DNA of 64,000 nt from Syntrophaceae bacterium UBA6078. GTDB taxonomy: Bacteria > Desulfobacterota > Syntrophia > Syntrophales > UBA2210. The DNA lies in NCBI GenBank assembly GCA_002428735.1, contig DIXO01000039.1, positions 1 through 64,000 of the forward strand. Direction: 5' to 3'. The notes beneath the pieces were generated by a model. That model ran no database searches. It worked only from the letters and a program-made list of their open reading frames with translations, and was not told the DNA's origin. The position numbers and the translations under genes are program-made. Of the stretch, positions 54,753 to 63,054 are shown in pieces (the first letter of the stretch is position 1; each line of letters begins with the position of its first letter).

Positions 54753-56006
54753 ATGGAAGTTTTGAACAGAAACAGGCAAGCAAAAATCTTTTACGGCTGG
54801 TGGATTGTCGGTGCGTGCTTTTTCATAGCCTTTTATGTGAGCAGCGTAATCTTTTTTGGATTCACCGTTTTTTTTGAGCCGCTGGTCCAGGAATTTGGCT
54901 GGAGTTACACACAAGTCTCATTCGCGTCGAGCCTTCGTGGTCTTGAGATGGGGATTCTCTCTCCAGTGGTCGGTTTTCTCGTTGATCGTTTCGGCTCAAG
55001 GAAACTGCTCCTTGCTGGAACCATCACCGTGGGTATTGGTTTTATTCTGATGAGTACTACGCAATCGCTTTTTATGTTTTACGCATCCATGGTTCTTATT
55101 GCTTTTGGTGGTGGAGGATGCACCAGTGTGGTGACCATGACAGCAATTGCGCAATGGTTCCGAAGAAATATCGGGAAGGCTCTCGGCATCATGTCGGCCG
55201 GTTTCGGAGCCAGCGGTTTGATGCTTCCCCTTATGGTTTGGCTTGTTGATGCCTTTGGCTGGAGAACGGCCATGGTTACATTAGGACTGGGTATGTGGCT
55301 TTTCGGAATACCGCTGGCATTTGTTGTCCGTGATTCTCCCGATCGTTACGGCCTCCTCCCCGACGGCGACGTATCGGCAGATTCATCGGTTCTTCCTAAT
55401 GCGCAGGGAGGCCCCGTCTTAAAGCTATGGGATGTGCTTACAGAAAAGAATCTCCTCAGACTTAATCTTTCGGAACTACTTCGTTTTATGGTATTGGCCG
55501 CGGTGATTATTCACATTATGCCTTTTTTGAGCAGCATCGGGATGCCCCGATCATCCGCTGGTTTTATAGCGGCCGCAATACCTCTCATTAGCATTGGTGG
55601 ACGTTTTATCTTTGGTTGGCTGGGCGATATGTATGACAAGCGGTATGTTACGTCCGTGGCCTTTTGTTCCATGGCATTTGGAACGCTTGCTTTGGCCTTC
55701 ATTCATATGAATCTAGGGCTTTTTCTTTTTCTTCTTTTTTTCCCCGCAGGTTTTGGCGGTGTTGCGGTTCTGCGCGGAACGATTATCAGGGAATATTATG
55801 ATGCACACACGTTCGGCAGAAGAATGGGGGTTCAGATGGGATTTGGCGCGGTAGGAGGGATCATAGGACCTACTCTCGCCGGTTGGGTTTTCGATGTCTT
55901 TGGTACATATCAATGTTTATGGATTAGTTTCTCAGGTCTTCTCATTATAGCCATTGCGCTGGTCCTGAACATGAGACCCCACGCCCGACCGGCGTCTCAC
56001 GATTGA
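54753..56006 (+). CDS. MFS transporter, monocarboxylate/OFA-like (copy 1)
   Basis: This 417-residue, twelve-helix transporter carries the start KIFYGWWIVGACFF, the loop 2-3 motif VDRFGSRK, FGGGGCTSVVTMTAIAQWF and GKALGIMSAGFGASGL, typical of the oxalate/formate antiporter and monocarboxylate branch of the MFS. GAGGGGAAG precedes ATG 54753. Lying after an acyl-CoA synthetase, it may import or export the acid that enzyme handles. A close paralogue lies at 56581-57819 within a tandem duplication. Confidence 0.87.
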   Translation: MEVLNRNRQAKIFYGWWIVGACFFIAFYVSSVIFFGFTVFFEPLVQEFGWSYTQVSFASSLRGLEMGILSPVVGFLVDRFGSRKLLLAGTITVGIGFILMSTTQSLFMFYASMVLIAFGGGGCTSVVTMTAIAQWFRRNIGKALGIMSAGFGASGLMLPLMVWLVDAFGWRTAMVTLGLGMWLFGIPLAFVVRDSPDRYGLLPDGDVSADSSVLPNAQGGPVLKLWDVLTEKNLLRLNLSELLRFMVLAAVIIHIMPFLSSIGMPRSSAGFIAAAIPLISIGGRFIFGWLGDMYDKRYVTSVAFCSMAFGTLALAFIHMNLGLFLFLLFFPAGFGGVAVLRGTIIREYYDAHTFGRRMGVQMGFGAVGGIIGPTLAGWVFDVFGTYQCLWISFSGLLIIAIALVLNMRPHARPASHD

Positions 56007-56025
56007 CATGAACAGCCATGACTGT

Positions 56026-56082
56026 ATGATTCTTCACGTCGATATGGATGCCTTCTATGCCTCTGTTGAGGAAATGGATAAT
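56026..56082 (+). pseudogene. 5' fragment of dinB left by tandem duplication
   Basis: ATG 56026 begins MILHVDMDAFYASVEEMDN, nearly the same as the first 19 codons of dinB at 57912, with six base differences in 57. After this the frame adds two codons and stops at TGA 56089-56091, and the following DNA is CoA-ligase sequence. It also shows that the stretch before dinB was duplicated as a unit. Confidence 0.85.
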
Positions 56083-56092
56083 CTTGTCTGAA

Positions 56093-56397
56093 GGCCGCTG
56101 TATCATGTTCGGTCTGGGTGGTATCTTTGCGGAACTTGAGAAAGATGTCGCCTTTGTCCTTGCGCCCCTCAGTCAGGCCGAGGCAACAGCTCTTATCCGG
56201 CGCATCAGAAGCAGAAAACTCCTTGAAGGGTTTCGGGGGATGCCCCCTCTGAAGGAGTCGCTCATGGCTGATATCCTTGTCAGATTGGGGAATCTGGGCG
56301 CATCCTGCGATCAGATCGAACAGATCGATATCAACCTCCTTACCGGTTCCAGCGGCGTTTCCACGGCGGTTGACGGGACTGTTATTGTGAGCAAAGA
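56093..56397 (+). pseudogene. 3' fragment of the ADP-forming CoA ligase gene
   Basis: This repeats 54299-54600 with about nine changes in 290 bases, covering the end of the ATP-grasp domain (FGLGGIFAELEKDVAF to DGTVIVS). The original stop codon is lost, and an open frame runs from 56048, inside the dinB scrap, to 56503. It lacks all catalytic parts and a plausible start site, so it is best seen as debris of the duplication. Confidence 0.82.
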
Positions 56398-56580
56398 CAC
56401 GGCAACCCGATCTGATTGGCAACAGAGCATACGGTTGACAGTAACACTGTGGGATAAAGCACGGCGAAGAATCTTTGGGAAGCAATTTGTATGTCAACAA
56501 TGAGGGGAGCGCTGTAACCTTTGGACGGGGCCCCATCGTATTTACCGGTCATAAGGAAATCGGTCACTTTAAGGAACGAC

Positions 56581-57819
56581 ATGAAACCAAGAATTTTTTA
56601 CGGCTGGTGGATTGTTTTCGCCTGCTTTCTTATATCCCTCTATATAAGCAGTGTCATACTTTTTGGCTTCACCGCCTTCTTTGAACCGCTGGTCCAGGAA
56701 TTCGGCTGGAGCTATACGCAGGTCTCATTGGCGTCAAGCCTCCGAGGGCTGGAGATGGGAATACTTGCCCCTTTAATCGGATTTCTTGTGGCCCGTTTCG
56801 GCTCACGAAAATTGATTCTCTTGGGAGTGTTTACTGTCGGTATCGGCTTGATCATGATGAGTTATACCCATTCCCTCCTCATATTTTACTGCGCCATGGG
56901 TTTTATTGCCTTCGGGGCCGGGGGCTGTACAACCGTGGTCACCATGACCGCAGTCGCACGCTGGTTTCGAAAGAATATCGGCAAGGCGTTGGGGATTATG
57001 TCGTCCGGGTTTGGTGCCAGTGGACTTTTCATACCTGGTATTGTGTGGATAATTGATGGATATGGTTGGAGATCAGCCTTGATTATATTCGGTTTAGGCA
57101 TATGGCTTATCGGCATCCCCCTCGCATTTGTCGTGCGTGACTCTCCTGAACAGTACGGCTATCTCCCTGATGGTGCATCGGTCGATGACCCAGGAGCTCA
57201 TGATAACCCGCAAGACAAAGAACCCGCGATAACGATCCGCGAGGTGTTTAAAGAGAGGACGCTTCTCTACCTTAACCTGGCGGAAAGCATACGCTTTATG
57301 TGCGTCGTGGCTGTCATGACTCACATTATGCCCTATCTGAGCAGCATTGGAATGTCCCGATCGTCCGCCGGTTTCATCGCTGCTGCGGTACCGTTAATCA
57401 GTATCGGTGGGCGCTTTGCTTTCGGCTGGCTTGGCGATGCTTATGACAAGCGCTATGTTACATCAGAAGCCTTTTGTCTGATGGCTTTCGGTATCCTTGC
57501 CCTTGCTTTCGCTCATATGAAGCTGGGCCTCTTCATTTTTCTCCTGTTCTTTCCTTCCGGTTTTGGAGGTATTGCGGTTCTGCGTGGAACGGTTATCAGG
57601 GAATATTACGGCATCAATTCCTTCAGCATCATGATGGGGATCATGATGGGTTTCGGCGCAACAGGCGGTATCATAGGCCCCACGTTGGCCGGTTTTGTCT
57701 TTGACACCTCGGGAAATTATCACATTGCGTGGATCGGCCTGTCCGTCCTTCTCTTTTTAGCCATTGCGCTGGTTCTGAAAATCAGACCGCACGCCCAGCC
57801 GGATATGTCTCACGATTGA
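56581..57819 (+). CDS. MFS transporter, monocarboxylate/OFA-like (copy 2)
   Basis: This 412-residue, twelve-helix protein is about three quarters identical to copy 1 over the first 190 residues, sharing RIFYGWWIV, FFEPLVQEFGWSYTQVS, ASSLRGLEMGIL and GKALGIMS-GFGASGL. AAGGAACG precedes ATG 56581; the open frame extends 20 codons upstream without similarity. Many changes lie in membrane helices, so substrate range may have diverged. dinB follows after 92 bases. Confidence 0.87.
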   Translation: MKPRIFYGWWIVFACFLISLYISSVILFGFTAFFEPLVQEFGWSYTQVSLASSLRGLEMGILAPLIGFLVARFGSRKLILLGVFTVGIGLIMMSYTHSLLIFYCAMGFIAFGAGGCTTVVTMTAVARWFRKNIGKALGIMSSGFGASGLFIPGIVWIIDGYGWRSALIIFGLGIWLIGIPLAFVVRDSPEQYGYLPDGASVDDPGAHDNPQDKEPAITIREVFKERTLLYLNLAESIRFMCVVAVMTHIMPYLSSIGMSRSSAGFIAAAVPLISIGGRFAFGWLGDAYDKRYVTSEAFCLMAFGILALAFAHMKLGLFIFLLFFPSGFGGIAVLRGTVIREYYGINSFSIMMGIMMGFGATGGIIGPTLAGFVFDTSGNYHIAWIGLSVLLFLAIALVLKIRPHAQPDMSHD

Positions 57820-57911
57820 CATGGACCGCAGGGGGAAGAAGAGTTATGCGTGCCCCCCATCCGACGGTGGACTCCGGGGAATTCCCCCTGTAAAGGACTC
57901 GTTGAGACCCT

Positions 57912-59072
57912 ATGATTCTTCACATCGATATGGATGCCTTCTACGCCTCCGTCGAGGAACTGGACAATCCTGCCCTGAAGGGTCGCTGCGTCATCGTGGG
58001 GGGACAGTCCGAGCGCGGCGTTGTCTCCGCCGCGAATTACGAGGCCCGGAAATTTGGTGTCCATTCCGCCATGCCTATCTTTCAGGCGCGGAAGAGTTGC
58101 CCCGGCGCGGTTTTCCTCCCCCCTCGCATGGCCCGCTACGGGGAGCTGTCGGAGCTGATCATGTCCATCCTGCGCGAGTTTTCCCCCCTGGTCGAACCCA
58201 TATCAATCGATGAGGCCTACATGGATATTAGCGGCTGCGAGCGCCTCTTCGGTGGGGTCGGGGAAATGGCTCGTCGTATCAAGAGGAGGATCAGGGAGGA
58301 GGTGGGACTGTCCTGCTCCATCGGGGCCGCTCCGAACAAGTTTCTGGCGAAGATTGCGTCCGACATGGATAAACCGGACGGCCTTACCATTATTGCGCCG
58401 GAAGCCATGGACTCCTTCATCCAGTCTCTTTCAATTCACAAGGTTCCCGGGGTGGGGAAGAGCACCGGGGAGAGGCTCAGATCGATGGGGATCAGTACTC
58501 TCGGCGATGTGAGGCGATACCCGGAAGACCTACTGGTGAAGAGGCTCGGCAGATTCGGGAATCGCCTCACTCAATTCGCCCGCGGCATTGACCAGTCAGC
58601 CGTAACCCCTGATTCGGAGACAAAATCGGTCAGCGCGGAGGAGACTCTCCCGTCAGATACCGGCGATAAGGAGTTCCTCAAGCGATATCTGATGGGACAG
58701 GCGGAGCGTATCGCCAGGGAATTGAGGTCGCTGGGAGTGAGGGGGCGGACCATAAGCATCAAGATAAAAGAGTCTGATTTCAGACAGGTTACCCGAAGTA
58801 TCTCGATCAGAGAGGCAACGCAGTCTTCCGACGTCATCATCAGGGAGGCCGTCCGCCTCCTTGATGGGTATCCGATATCCAAAAAGATACGTTTGATCGG
58901 TGTCAGTGTCTCCCATCTTACCTCCGCCGCAGAACCGGTACAGACGGATATCTTTGAGCAAACCGACGTGCGAAATTCTCACAGGCGAAGGCTGGACGAG
59001 GCGATTGACACGATCACGGAAAGATTCGGAACGGATGCCATCGGACGGGCGAGCCTGAAAGAGCACAAATGA
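57912..59072 (+). CDS. dinB: DNA polymerase IV (Y-family)
   Basis: This translesion polymerase has 386 residues: the N-terminal metal motif ILHIDMDAFYASVEELDNP, SIDEAYMDISG with the catalytic acidic pair, CSIGAAPNKFLAKIASDMDKPDG, a helix-hairpin-helix thumb (IHKVPGVGKSTGERL) and a little-finger domain. No C-terminal beta-clamp tail of the usual QLxLF kind is clear, though QTDIFEQ comes close. AAGGA lies upstream at a longer spacing than usual. No LexA box was recognised. Confidence 0.94.
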   Translation: MILHIDMDAFYASVEELDNPALKGRCVIVGGQSERGVVSAANYEARKFGVHSAMPIFQARKSCPGAVFLPPRMARYGELSELIMSILREFSPLVEPISIDEAYMDISGCERLFGGVGEMARRIKRRIREEVGLSCSIGAAPNKFLAKIASDMDKPDGLTIIAPEAMDSFIQSLSIHKVPGVGKSTGERLRSMGISTLGDVRRYPEDLLVKRLGRFGNRLTQFARGIDQSAVTPDSETKSVSAEETLPSDTGDKEFLKRYLMGQAERIARELRSLGVRGRTISIKIKESDFRQVTRSISIREATQSSDVIIREAVRLLDGYPISKKIRLIGVSVSHLTSAAEPVQTDIFEQTDVRNSHRRRLDEAIDTITERFGTDAIGRASLKEHK

Positions 59073-59176
59073 GGACGCCCTTCGATTTTTTTCTGCAATG
59101 ACCCCCTTGGTATGGTACTATTCCACAGTCCGAAGGATCTATCAGTGAAGTGTCGTCAGAAAAGCCGGGGACTTCA

Positions 59177-60079
59177 ATGAATCGCAGAGACTTTCTCAAG
59201 AAGACAGGTATTGCCGGGATCGGCCTCTCAATCCCCGGCACCCTTGATTCCTTCCTCGGAAATCTGTACTCCTCGGAATACGCCGACATCGGTGTGGCCA
59301 GAGGAGCATCTCCTGCAGCGGCGACAAAGGCCGCCATCGACGCGATCGGCGGGATATCCCGTTTCATATCGAGAGGGGATGTTGTTGTCGTCAAGCCGAA
59401 TATAGGGTGGGATCGAACCCCTGAACAGGCGGCGAATACCAACCCCGAGGTCGTGGCTGGTCTGGTAAAACTCTGCTACGACGCCGGGGCCAAAAAAGTA
59501 AGAGTCTTTGACAATCCCTGTGTTGATCCCAGGAGGAGTTATCACCAGAGCGGCATTGCAGACGCCGCCTCTGCGGTCGGCGCGGAAGTCAGCTTCATGG
59601 ACGAGAGGAAATTCAAGGATGTGGCGCTAGGCGGACGTTTCCTGAAAAAGTGGCCGCTCTACACCGATATTCTCGAAGTGGACAAGGTAATCAATGTCCC
59701 TATAGCGAAGGTCCACGGCTCTTCTACTCTTACCCTGGGAATGAAAAACTGGATGGGGATCATGGGGGGATGGCGGGGACGGGTTCACCAGAACCTGGAT
59801 CAGGGCATTGTCGATATCTCGCAATTCATGAAGCCGGCGCTGATTGTGCTCGATGCCGTCCGGATACTGACGGCACACGGGCCGCAGGGGGGGAATCTTG
59901 CCGACGTTAAAACGCTGAATACGGTGATAGCGGGCACCGATCAGGTGGCCGTCGATGCCTATGGGGCGACCCTCTTCGGCCTGACGGGAGATTCCCTTGG
60001 ATACGTCTGCCTGGGCCATGAAAGCGGCCTCGGCACGATGGACCTGTCTGGGATGATCATCAGAACCGTTGCCGTTTGA
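59177..60079 (+). CDS. Tat-exported DUF362 domain protein
   Basis: The 300-residue product begins MNRRDFLKKTGIAGIGLS, a twin-arginine signal, and continues with a DUF362 domain (VVVKPNIGWDRTPEQAANTNPEVV, VRVFDNPC, KVINVPIAKVHGSSTLTLGMKNWMG). Such proteins are often found with iron-sulfur proteins and are thought to act in electron transfer or metal centre handling. ATG 59177 with GGGGAC upstream is preferred to GTG 59150. The membrane polyferredoxin 82 bases downstream is a likely partner. Confidence 0.87.
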   Translation: MNRRDFLKKTGIAGIGLSIPGTLDSFLGNLYSSEYADIGVARGASPAAATKAAIDAIGGISRFISRGDVVVVKPNIGWDRTPEQAANTNPEVVAGLVKLCYDAGAKKVRVFDNPCVDPRRSYHQSGIADAASAVGAEVSFMDERKFKDVALGGRFLKKWPLYTDILEVDKVINVPIAKVHGSSTLTLGMKNWMGIMGGWRGRVHQNLDQGIVDISQFMKPALIVLDAVRILTAHGPQGGNLADVKTLNTVIAGTDQVAVDAYGATLFGLTGDSLGYVCLGHESGLGTMDLSGMIIRTVAV

Positions 60080-60161
60080 TCGTTGTCATTGCCCGATCAT
60101 ATAGAATGGATATCCGGTTGTTTTCTGACCGGTCGAGAACCGTCAGTGTGGTTGTGGAGCT

Positions 60162-61724
60162 ATGAAAGCACATACCCTTCGAGCCCTTCGGCGCCTTTCT
60201 CAGGGGATATTTCTTCTCCTGTTCCTTTTCCTCTTCATACAGACGGAATCGAAGGGTCAGGACGAGCTGGGATATCCGGTCAGGATCTTTCTCGATTTTG
60301 ATCCCCTTATTGCCCTTTCAACCCTTTTTTCCGCCCATTCCCTTGTGTCGGGATTCTTTCTTTCCTTGATCGTGGTTGCGCTCACGGTTTTTCTGGGGAG
60401 GGTCTTCTGCGGGTGGATCTGTCCCCTCGGAACACTGCACAACGCCGTCGGTTACTTCAACCGGAGAAAGCCTGCACAGACCCGCCGCAGCCGGCATACG
60501 CTGAAATACTACATCCTCTTTTTCCTCCTTGCCTCTTCTCTTTTCACGGTCCAGGTAACCGGCATCATGGACCCGATCAGTCTCCTGATCCGCTCCCTCT
60601 CCGTCAGCGTCTATCCCCTGGTCAATTACCTTGCCAGAGCCTTCTTCGATACCCTTTACATCCTGGATATACCGGTGGCGACCAATGTTTCCGAATGGGT
60701 CTATGCGATTCTGAAGAAGGCTGTCCTTTCCTTCGATCAACCATACTTTTTCCAGGGGATCTTCATGGGCGCCCTGTTCTTTCTCATACTGGGGCTGAAT
60801 CTCTACGAGAGGAGATTCTGGTGCAAGTATCTCTGCCCTCTGGGCGCGCTCCTTGGCATCCTCTCCCGCTACGCCCTCCTGAAACGATCAGTGAGCGAGG
60901 GGTGCACCGCGTGCGGTGTCTGCCGGAGGGTCTGCCCGAGCGGCGCCGTCATCGACGGTAAGGGTAAATGGAGAGGGTCGGAATGTCTCTACTGCATGGA
61001 CTGTGACGATCTGTGCCCCGAAGGGGCCATCAGCTTCGGATGGAAGGGGAGCCGCGAAGGGGTTCCCATCGATCTCTCCCGCCGGAATGTTTTTTTGTCG
61101 CTCACGGCGGGTGTTGCCGCCGTTCCGCTGTTGCGTATCGTTCCACGGTCCGGGGGAGGCTTGCATAACCCGGCTCTGATACGGCCGCCGGGCTCTCTGG
61201 CGGAGAAAGAATTTCTCAGACGATGTGTCCGCTGCGGGGAGTGCATGAAGGTATGCATCACGAACGGCCTTCAGCCCACCCTTTTCGAGGCAGGGCTTGA
61301 GGGGTTATGGACCCCCCGGCTCGTCCCGAAGATCGGTTACTGCGAGTTCCGTTGCACCTTGTGCGGGCAGGTATGTCCCACGGGGGCGATAGTCAATTTG
61401 ACGCTTCCCGAGAAACAGCGGACGAAGATCGGCATGGCGGTGATCGACACGGGGCGCTGCCTTCCCTACGCCTACGACACGCCATGTCTCGTGTGCGAAG
61501 AGATGTGCCCCACCCCGGAGAAAGCCATATGGCTTGAGGAGGTAACGGTGCGATCCCGCGAGGGGAACGAGATTATCCTGAAACGGCCGAAGGTGGATGC
61601 GGAGCGGTGCGTCGGCTGCGGTATCTGCGAGGCCCGCTGCCCCGTTCGGGGGCGGCCCGCCATCTATGTGATCAGCACGAATGAATCGAGATCGGAAGAC
61701 AACCGGTTTCTCCTGACCCCGTGA
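60162..61724 (+). CDS. Membrane polyferredoxin, NapH/RnfB-like with multiple 4Fe-4S sites
   Basis: This is a 520-residue protein. The N-terminal 230 residues have about five or six membrane helices and two CxxxCP motifs of the NapH/NosR/CcoG type (FCGWICPLGTL, WCKYLCPLGAL). The C-terminal part has a chain of cluster motifs: CTACGVCRRVCP, CLYCMDCDDLCP, CVRCGECMKVC, CTLCGQVCP, CLVCEEMCP and CVGCGICEARCP. A hydrophobic stretch near residue 315 (SRRNVFLSLTAGVAAVPLL) resembles an internal Tat-like segment, so it may be a fusion of a membrane part and a NapG-like part. It probably moves electrons across or along the membrane with the DUF362 protein. Confidence 0.87.
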   Translation: MKAHTLRALRRLSQGIFLLLFLFLFIQTESKGQDELGYPVRIFLDFDPLIALSTLFSAHSLVSGFFLSLIVVALTVFLGRVFCGWICPLGTLHNAVGYFNRRKPAQTRRSRHTLKYYILFFLLASSLFTVQVTGIMDPISLLIRSLSVSVYPLVNYLARAFFDTLYILDIPVATNVSEWVYAILKKAVLSFDQPYFFQGIFMGALFFLILGLNLYERRFWCKYLCPLGALLGILSRYALLKRSVSEGCTACGVCRRVCPSGAVIDGKGKWRGSECLYCMDCDDLCPEGAISFGWKGSREGVPIDLSRRNVFLSLTAGVAAVPLLRIVPRSGGGLHNPALIRPPGSLAEKEFLRRCVRCGECMKVCITNGLQPTLFEAGLEGLWTPRLVPKIGYCEFRCTLCGQVCPTGAIVNLTLPEKQRTKIGMAVIDTGRCLPYAYDTPCLVCEEMCPTPEKAIWLEEVTVRSREGNEIILKRPKVDAERCVGCGICEARCPVRGRPAIYVISTNESRSEDNRFLLTP

Positions 61725-61757
61725 CCCCTGAGAAATCCTCCGGCCGGAACAGAAAGA

Positions 61758-62027
61758 TCACCGCTCCCCCGCAACGCCCCGCACCCGCGGGTCGTCCCGG
61801 GAAAGGATGTTGCAGGTCTGGGTCGTCTCGTCAAACAGGATCACGGCCTTGCCTGCCTCGATCTGTCTTCTGACGCTCTTGATTTTGTGCTCGAAAGCGA
61901 TGTCGGTCTTCCCGTAGTCGGTTCCTTCGCGGGTGATAAACTCTTCGATAACCGCCGTCAGGGTTTCCGGGGACAGCTGTTCATGGGGAATCCGTACGCC
62001 CCTTATTTTATCTCGATCCCGATCCAT
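61758..62027 (-). CDS. YheU family protein
   Basis: This 89-residue protein has RIPHEQLSPETLTAVIEEFITREGTDYG followed by a helical part and EAGKAVILFDETTQTCNIL. This is the UPF0270/YheU pattern, a family of unknown function. I start it at ATG 62027 with AAGGCGGG before it; the open frame continues up to 62072. It is in the same direction as the SH3 gene upstream, 78 bases away, and converges on the polyferredoxin gene. Confidence 0.82.
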   Translation of the reverse strand: MDRDRDKIRGVRIPHEQLSPETLTAVIEEFITREGTDYGKTDIAFEHKIKSVRRQIEAGKAVILFDETTQTCNILSRDDPRVRGVAGER

Positions 62028-62105
62028 CTGTCCCGCCTTGTTATCCCGCACCATGGATCGAACCTTATGCACAGGTTTCTCACCCTTTCAAGCGAAACCT
62101 CACGA

Positions 62106-62783
62106 TTATCCTTCCGCGGACGCCTGTTTCGAAGCGGGTTGTGAGAAGATGAATTTCTCCATGACCCACCCGAACCCCCCGGAGGGTAGTTTGACGAACA
62201 CCCAGTCCGGAGCGGTTCCGTGGATTTCCAGAATCGCTCCCTGAGCTACTTGAAAAGTGACGGCATGTTCCGCGCCAGGTCCTGATCGCACGTTCAACAG
62301 AGGGGGAATGACGGATGCCTGGCCGAGCATCGGGGACGCGCTTTGATACCCGGCAGTTGCGGCAGGTGAGGATGTCTCATAGGGAGGGTCCACAACGATG
62401 TACCCTGAAGGGCCTCTGGTATAGTAAACCTTGGCGTAATAGTAATATTTGACTCCCTCCCTCCAGAACGTCACGTGTCCGGGGGGCAGTTCAACCACGG
62501 CGGCCCCGGCGGGGGGTGTGGTGACAATGTACCGGTGTGAAAGGGATCGGTAGTACACTCCCTTGTGGTAATAATAGTGGCACCCTGCGATGGTCAGAAG
62601 GGCGAACCCCAGGGGAACGATCGGACTCATGTACGGTCGCTGTGGATAGTGGTGTCTCGGAGCCGGAGGATGGTGCCTCCGTGATGCGTAGGCAAGGGTG
62701 TCCGGTGTAAGAGTGGCGCATATAAACAGAACAGCAAGCCCTGCCGCACAAAATCTGCGGGTCAATCGTCGACGTTTTCCCAT
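62106..62783 (-). CDS. Secreted DUF6515/SH3-domain protein
   Basis: The 225 residues contain a signal peptide (RRFCAAGLAVLFICATLTPDTLAYA), a His/Pro/Tyr-rich segment (RRHHPPAPRHHYPQRPY), a Tyr-rich beta region with YYYHKGVYYRSL and PPAGAAVVELPPG like DUF6515 proteins, then a bacterial SH3 domain (PLLNVRSGPGAEHAVTFQVAQGA, FGWVMEKF). It is probably periplasmic or cell-envelope bound; the SH3 part may bind peptidoglycan. Its function is unknown. Confidence 0.8.
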   Translation of the reverse strand: MGKRRRLTRRFCAAGLAVLFICATLTPDTLAYASRRHHPPAPRHHYPQRPYMSPIVPLGFALLTIAGCHYYYHKGVYYRSLSHRYIVTTPPAGAAVVELPPGHVTFWREGVKYYYYAKVYYTRGPSGYIVVDPPYETSSPAATAGYQSASPMLGQASVIPPLLNVRSGPGAEHAVTFQVAQGAILEIHGTAPDWVFVKLPSGGFGWVMEKFIFSQPASKQASAEG

Positions 62784-63054
62784 TGTTCCATGCCCCCTTT
62801 CTCGCTGTTAGTTATACAGTCGATTGTCGCGTATGAAAGGTTACATGGGCACATGATTTTGTTGCCGGAGGTAGAGGAGGTATGGGTCTCAGTCATTCGA
62901 TTCATGAAGCCCCCTGCCAGTCAAAGATCCGGGGCAATCCCTTGCGGGGAGCTTCCATGGAGATGCCGGTTTTCACGGAGAGGCTGTATGCGTGGAATTC
63001 GGCTGTATCGCCGGTTTTTACAGATGGTTGGATGCTGCAGAGTCAGAAGGCCGG

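Larger units (their letters stand above)
54299..57968 (+). repeat. Tandem segmental duplication: synthetase 3' end, MFS gene, dinB 5' end
   Basis: Unit A is 54299-56082 and unit B 56093-57968. Each holds, in order, the last 300 bases of the CoA ligase gene, an MFS transporter gene, and the first 57 bases of dinB. Between the units the dinB start of A passes straight into the ligase sequence of B, exactly as expected for a tandem duplication. By eye the ligase parts differ at about 9 of 290 bases, the dinB parts at 6 of 57, and the MFS proteins at about one residue in four. Confidence 0.85.
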
